Below, piece after piece: positions 59,701 through 64,000 of a DNA stretch of 64,000 bases. A model generated the notes under the pieces. The model did no database searches, was not told the DNA's origin, and saw nothing but the letters and a program-made list of their open reading frames with translations. Each line of letters opens with the position of its first letter. Position 1 is the stretch's first letter. Both the position numbers and the translations under genes were made by a program. Source of the DNA: Sipunculus nudus (taxonomy: Eukaryota > Annelida > Sipuncula > Golfingiida > Sipunculidae); assembly GCA_026874595.1 (NCBI GenBank), contig CM049306.1:60828019-60892018 (forward strand). Direction: 5' to 3'.

Positions 59701-62533
59701 CAACCAACTGATGCAACAGGTATTTGTAATGAGAAGAACTGACAAACGCCAGAGTGGTCTCATCTGCAGCCTCGAATATTAAGTGCCTGGCAACACTTCT
59801 CCAGAAATACCAGACTGCTACTGCTCTTAGAGCAGGAATTATATTATTGAGGCTCAATGGCATGTGATACTGTTGTTTGCACTGCACCTGTGGAGAAGAC
59901 GTTCATGGGGGCTCCTTACACTGCCACAAATGTCAAGCCAGGAAACTTAATCAATCCACAATTCCCTGTTGTCAGGTGGACGACATATCATGTAATTTCA
60001 TCAAATCAAAAATCATAAAGACTTTTTCCCCCAAATTACATAAAACAACCACGAGGCTTTAAGATGGTGATGACTGACAGGCAACTGATTATTTTATCCC
60101 TGTATACAGATTATTTAAACCTTTGCGTTGCTTTCTGCCTGGACCAAACATTTCTTACCCTGCCAGTAACAGATTTTAGACATGGACGATCTAGCAACCT
60201 CAGTTATAAATGCCACTACATAGTGTCTGATCTCACCTTTAAATCATCAGATTTTATTCTTGACATTCCAGTCTACCATATGGCAGACAAAGATAAGATG
60301 TGACGGTTTAAATTATAAGCCTCTTATTGACCATTATAATCACTTTTACAGCTAATATGTCTTGACAGCTGCAAATATTATCTAGGCTTTACACATCCAT
60401 CAGTTTGATTATTAAGTCTATAAGAATTTATAAAAAGTTTTCTCAATCACATTTCACCTAATATTTAAAGTATATATTTTGAAAATCATTTTCATATTTG
60501 GCATCTCGAATGATTTGATATGTTTGATAAAAGAAATAACAACAGTCCACATCAGGGAAAATGTGGATATTTATATTTATGCGTCCCTGGTAAGTTTTCA
60601 AGGATTTAGAAAATATCTCATAATTACATGTCTGGAACATCAAAAACATTTTTTAGAAACTGGCCACTGGCAAACTAAAGCTCACACAGAATATTATTTC
60701 TACTTACACCACTGCTGAAATGGTTTTTGCCCAGTGTTCCAATAAAGTAACCCAATCATGATTATACTGGTGACCAGTGTTCAAATTGACTGAAAAATTT
60801 GTAAGAAGCATGTTGCAGCTGACATAACATTTAGCAGACATCATGGCTACAGGTACAACATGGACATGGCCAATCAACAGGACCAATCATTTTTTAATGG
60901 CTAATCCACAAATGAGAAAGCTTGTAGCAGGGTGTGGCCTGGGTGTCCTCATTATGCAAGAGGTATACCAAGATGCCCTGACCAATATAAATAATTGACA
61001 TTTACTGTGGTTGCCTTTTTATTTGCGAGGATTTCAAATTTGTGATAAGTAAGGGTTGATATTATAAATAAAAATAGATCATGTGTGTTCAAACATTTGA
61101 TATTTTAAATGATATATACTATCTTTCCTATTATCTTTCTAATCCAATATTTTTGTTAATAAGATTTTATGTGAACAATATTTAATACAATTAATTCACA
61201 TAATAATGCTTAAAGTGTGTGTATGAGTCTTTTGTATTATGAGAGATTGTGAGAAAATGGAATCTGAAAATGGAACATTTTATCAGTGAAAATCACAAAA
61301 TTTTAACCTCCTGCAAAGATGAAGCCAAGCACAGTATCCTTCAACTGAGAGCTATGCAGGATACCCAGTAACAGAAAGATAATCAGCTCATTTCAAAATG
61401 AGAACAACACTAATTTCACAACAAGTGCATCCATGCATTATGATGGGACTGGACCGTAAAGAAGAACAGGAAATATTGTTTTTTTACCCAAGTTACTTAC
61501 TGGAAGTTTCTGTCATCCTGGAGCATTTTGACACTTATGTTCCCAAATAAACCAGCAATGAAGCTATATCTGAATAGCCTCAAAAGTTCATGTATATTAT
61601 TTGAAGGTGTACTTAATATGAACCAATCACTTGGGATCAAGAGAGGCAATTAACCGGGAAGAAGTGGTCCAAGATTCAAATCTAATTATCAGAATCATCC
61701 AGGCATATCAAAGCTATTAGGAAACAATGGCACATCAGTCAAATACTGATTAAAGAAATTACTGAAGTATCACCATATATATAATCATGTAGTAAGATCA
61801 TGTATCATTTAAGCTTAAACAAATAAGCAGTGAGCTCTAGGTGATAATATTAAAAAATTCATCTCACCAGGTTTCCCAAATATAAGTTCTAGTACTAAAA
61901 TTACCCATATGGGTACACATATACACATTAATGAAAAGTTTTATACCCCATCTCGTGTTGTGGTCTTGATTACTGCCTCATATTTGGAGAATTGGCAGCA
62001 TATCCAAAAAATCAGCTGGTTCAGATTGGAACTATACCATCCCTGATTTTGCTGTCAACCTGCACGGTATGTAAAACTGACCCATACACCTGGCACCACT
62101 TACCATACACCACAATCTAGATGTGTTGAATGTGTTTGGTATGTCGAAGAAAGAATTCTGCTCAACAAGCCCTCAGAAATTTGGGCAAAGTCCTCAGAAA
62201 TTTGGGCAAAGTCTGCAGACAGAGAAATTTTAGTTTTCATAGGAACTGATCCATCAACGTTTGTTTTCCTGCTGTCCAAAATTTAGGAGATTGGTACAGA
62301 AAAGTGGTCCAACTCTAACAAATTGGGGGACTAGGACTTTATCTGACTCCTTGTCTGGTTGAATCAATAATCAGAGGTACATCAAGTGATTTTTCATAAA
62401 ATTACAAACTTATAAAACTGCAGCAATGAATCACATGGCTCCATTTGACAAACAGGAACATTAAAACTGGCTAAACTAATGTATATGAGTTAGTCCTGAT
62501 AAACTGGGTTTCAAATCATGTCATATTTTTCTG
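56726..62533. other. Long unique AT-rich region
   Basis: About 5.8 kb without arrays, hairpin-ended repeats or recognisable exons, in contrast to the preceding 8 kb. Frames of 60-97 codons overlap on both strands at 59470-60303 without domains. The best tandem feature just before its end is a 21-bp duplication, CCTCAGAAATTTGGGCAAAGT, at about 62171-62212. Confidence 0.4.
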
Positions 62534-62644
62534 TAGTCCAGAACTGCATGGACTGTTCGGGGCCAATTTATAATCTGATAGTATTTGTTGCCCCCATAGA
62601 CTATCAGAATATAAATAGGCCCCAAACAGTCCAGTCCTGGACTA
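62534..62644. repeat. Long imperfect hairpin, 45-bp stem
   Basis: The left arm 62534-62582 and right arm 62600-62644 are inverted copies. 41 of 45 positions pair, with one GCAT bulge in the left arm. The loop is 17 nt (62583-62599). The arm begins TAGTCCAGAACT and ends TCTGATAGT. It could be a fold-back MITE, a hairpin RNA precursor, or a recent inverted duplication. The 64-codon plus-strand frame over it is incidental. Confidence 0.85.
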
Positions 62645-63588
62645 ACTTCTCTGTAACTACCATGATCCACCAGGATTCTTTTATCCAGGAGTCTAAACTA
62701 TCTGGATCTTAATTCTGACAGATAATGCTAGCATGACAAACAATTGTGCGTGCAGTGCCATACAGACACACACACCAGTAGTTCATATCAATTCAATAGC
62801 TCATAAATTAAACCAGCCATGGTAAATGATATACTCATTATAGGGCAACTCTTCCAATAGTCTACATTTGCTATTGGTCAACTAATTTTTATTCTTCACA
62901 TTTTAGGATCATGTTTGAATATTATAAGTATAAGTCTAAATATTATAAGTATTGACATTTTCCTCAAGTGTTTATACAAAAAGCATTTATCTGTTTGTAG
63001 GATTATCATAGAATACATAATGTTATGGTATCACCAACCCTGGTAGAATGAATATTTTCTGATAATTTTAGTCTTGATCTGAGTCAAGATTTACCTTCAG
63101 GATAACATTTTCCCATGGAACTCATTTATCTAGGCTTTTTTATCACCTCAGATTCCAAGTCAAACCTAGTCATGGACCTGTAAGTACTGTTATACAGGCA
63201 TGCCAATCCCAGCGTGGAAATCTATCCATCCAATCCCATCACAGGCAGTTTGCTTAAAGGGACCTATTCTGATATCTGGCATGTATTAATTAAAAAAAAG
63301 ATAATCCTTGAAACTTAGAATAAAATTAGGCCAAAAAATGCCAGTCCCACAGCAAACAGGCTTATCATTTTGTGTTTATCCATGCATTAGTCACATGTCA
63401 GAGGCAGGCCAAAATATTACAATCACATTCAACAAGGGCATCTATACTTCAAATAGACAAACCAGTTTTGCAAAATAGGGTGTCTTTTTAATGTTGATAC
63501 ATATGCAACAACCATCTTAGGTTGAATGTTTTTCCCCCTTTGACAACATTGTTGTGGTAACTAACAATTTGCATATAAACAAGTATGT
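62645..63588. other. Unique AT-rich sequence
   Basis: A small duplication of AATATTATAAGTAT near 62917-62951. No gene. Confidence 0.4.
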
Positions 63589-63920
63589 CACAGGACAAAC
63601 TCCGACCCAGTAGAATCGTCGATCTTACTAGGACAAAGTCCGATCTGACTTTTTACTAGGAGAAAGATCAGACTTTCTACTAGTATGATCGGCGATTCTA
63701 CTAGGACAAATTCCGATCTTAGCCTCTACTAGGACAAACTCTGATCAACCAGAGACCACAACATAATTAGACTTTCTACTAGTAGAATCGGCGATTCTGC
63801 TAGGACAAACACCAATCGTGGTCTCTACTTGGACAAACTCCAATCATATATAAATGTAGTAGTTGGATTAGAGCTTCTACTAGGACAAACTCTGATTGTA
63901 GTCTCTACTAGGACAAACTT
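63589..63920 (+). repeat. Degenerate array of CTACTAGGACAAACTCCGATC
   Basis: AGGACAAA (or AGGAGAAA) occurs at about 63592, 63630, 63656, 63702, 63731, 63801, 63830, 63881 and 63910. Several intervals are 29 bp; others are longer. Between them lie palindromic cores such as CTAGTAGAATC-GGC-GATTCTGCTAG (about 63779-63803). The array has both direct and inverted elements. Confidence 0.8.
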
Positions 63921-64000
63921 ACCATAATGGTCTAATTTCTGAAACCTGAGATTATGAATAAATTAAACACAGTAATATGGTAACCAAATGTTTTATTTAT

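Noticed and set aside
59470..60303. Several overlapping 60-97-codon frames
   Set aside because: Open on both strands, no domain, no splice or promoter context; composition is intronic.
63589..63920. CRISPR array
   Set aside because: The setting is eukaryotic, repeat spacing is irregular, repeats are inexact and partly inverted, and there are no cas genes.

Overview
This window is AT-rich, gene-poor eukaryotic DNA crowded with repeats. It shows no operons, no ribosome binding sites, no dense open reading frames and no tRNA or rRNA genes. It does show GT-AG splice sites, polyadenylation signals, tRNA-derived SINEs, a hAT transposon relic, long minisatellites and interspersed repeats ending in GCTCAGCTGA / TCAGCTGAGC with ACGGACGACGGAC-type runs. 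I associate that repeat style with marine molluscs, probably a bivalve. The assignment is an inference from repeat style, because no marker gene is present.

Gene content is very thin. The best host exon is a 38-nt exon on the minus strand (31517-31554). It encodes the catalytic-loop segment DIKPDNILLDEEG of a Ser/Thr protein kinase, most like the STK32/YANK family, with clean splice sites on both sides. I found no neighbouring kinase exon, so most of the window is probably intron of this gene. Weaker candidates are a first exon at 4194-4275 (+) beneath two octamer motifs, an exon at 15083-15197 (-), and a terminal-exon-like frame at 46196-46335 (-). At 13.1-14.2 kb lies a dead hAT transposase: two exons, an in-frame stop, a frameshift, a poly(A) signal and a G-rich 3' terminus.

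Layout. 0-6.3 kb holds interspersed repeats with hairpin ends, plus the candidate promoter and exon. 7-20 kb is mostly unique AT-rich sequence carrying SINEs, a ~160-bp tandem array and the hAT relic. 21-29.6 kb is a ~340-bp tandem array lying between the two halves of an interspersed repeat. The kinase exon is at 31.5 kb. 33.0-34.3 kb is a 55-bp minisatellite with a GTAAGT in most units. 38.7-41.0 kb is a second 55-bp minisatellite whose units carry a perfect nuclear-receptor IR-1 palindrome. 41.4-44.5 kb is more interspersed repeat, and 46.6-47.1 kb is a tandem tRNA-like array. 48.2-54.3 kb holds two opposed copies of a Helentron/pearl-like non-autonomous element with ~280-bp internal tandem repeats. 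An LTR-like segment and a TIR element follow at 54.8-56.7 kb. The last 7 kb is unique sequence with a 45-bp-stem hairpin (62.5 kb) and a degenerate array (63.6 kb).

The sequence shows no set of genes working together. The interest lies in repeat architecture and in possible regulatory or splicing consequences inside a large kinase intron.
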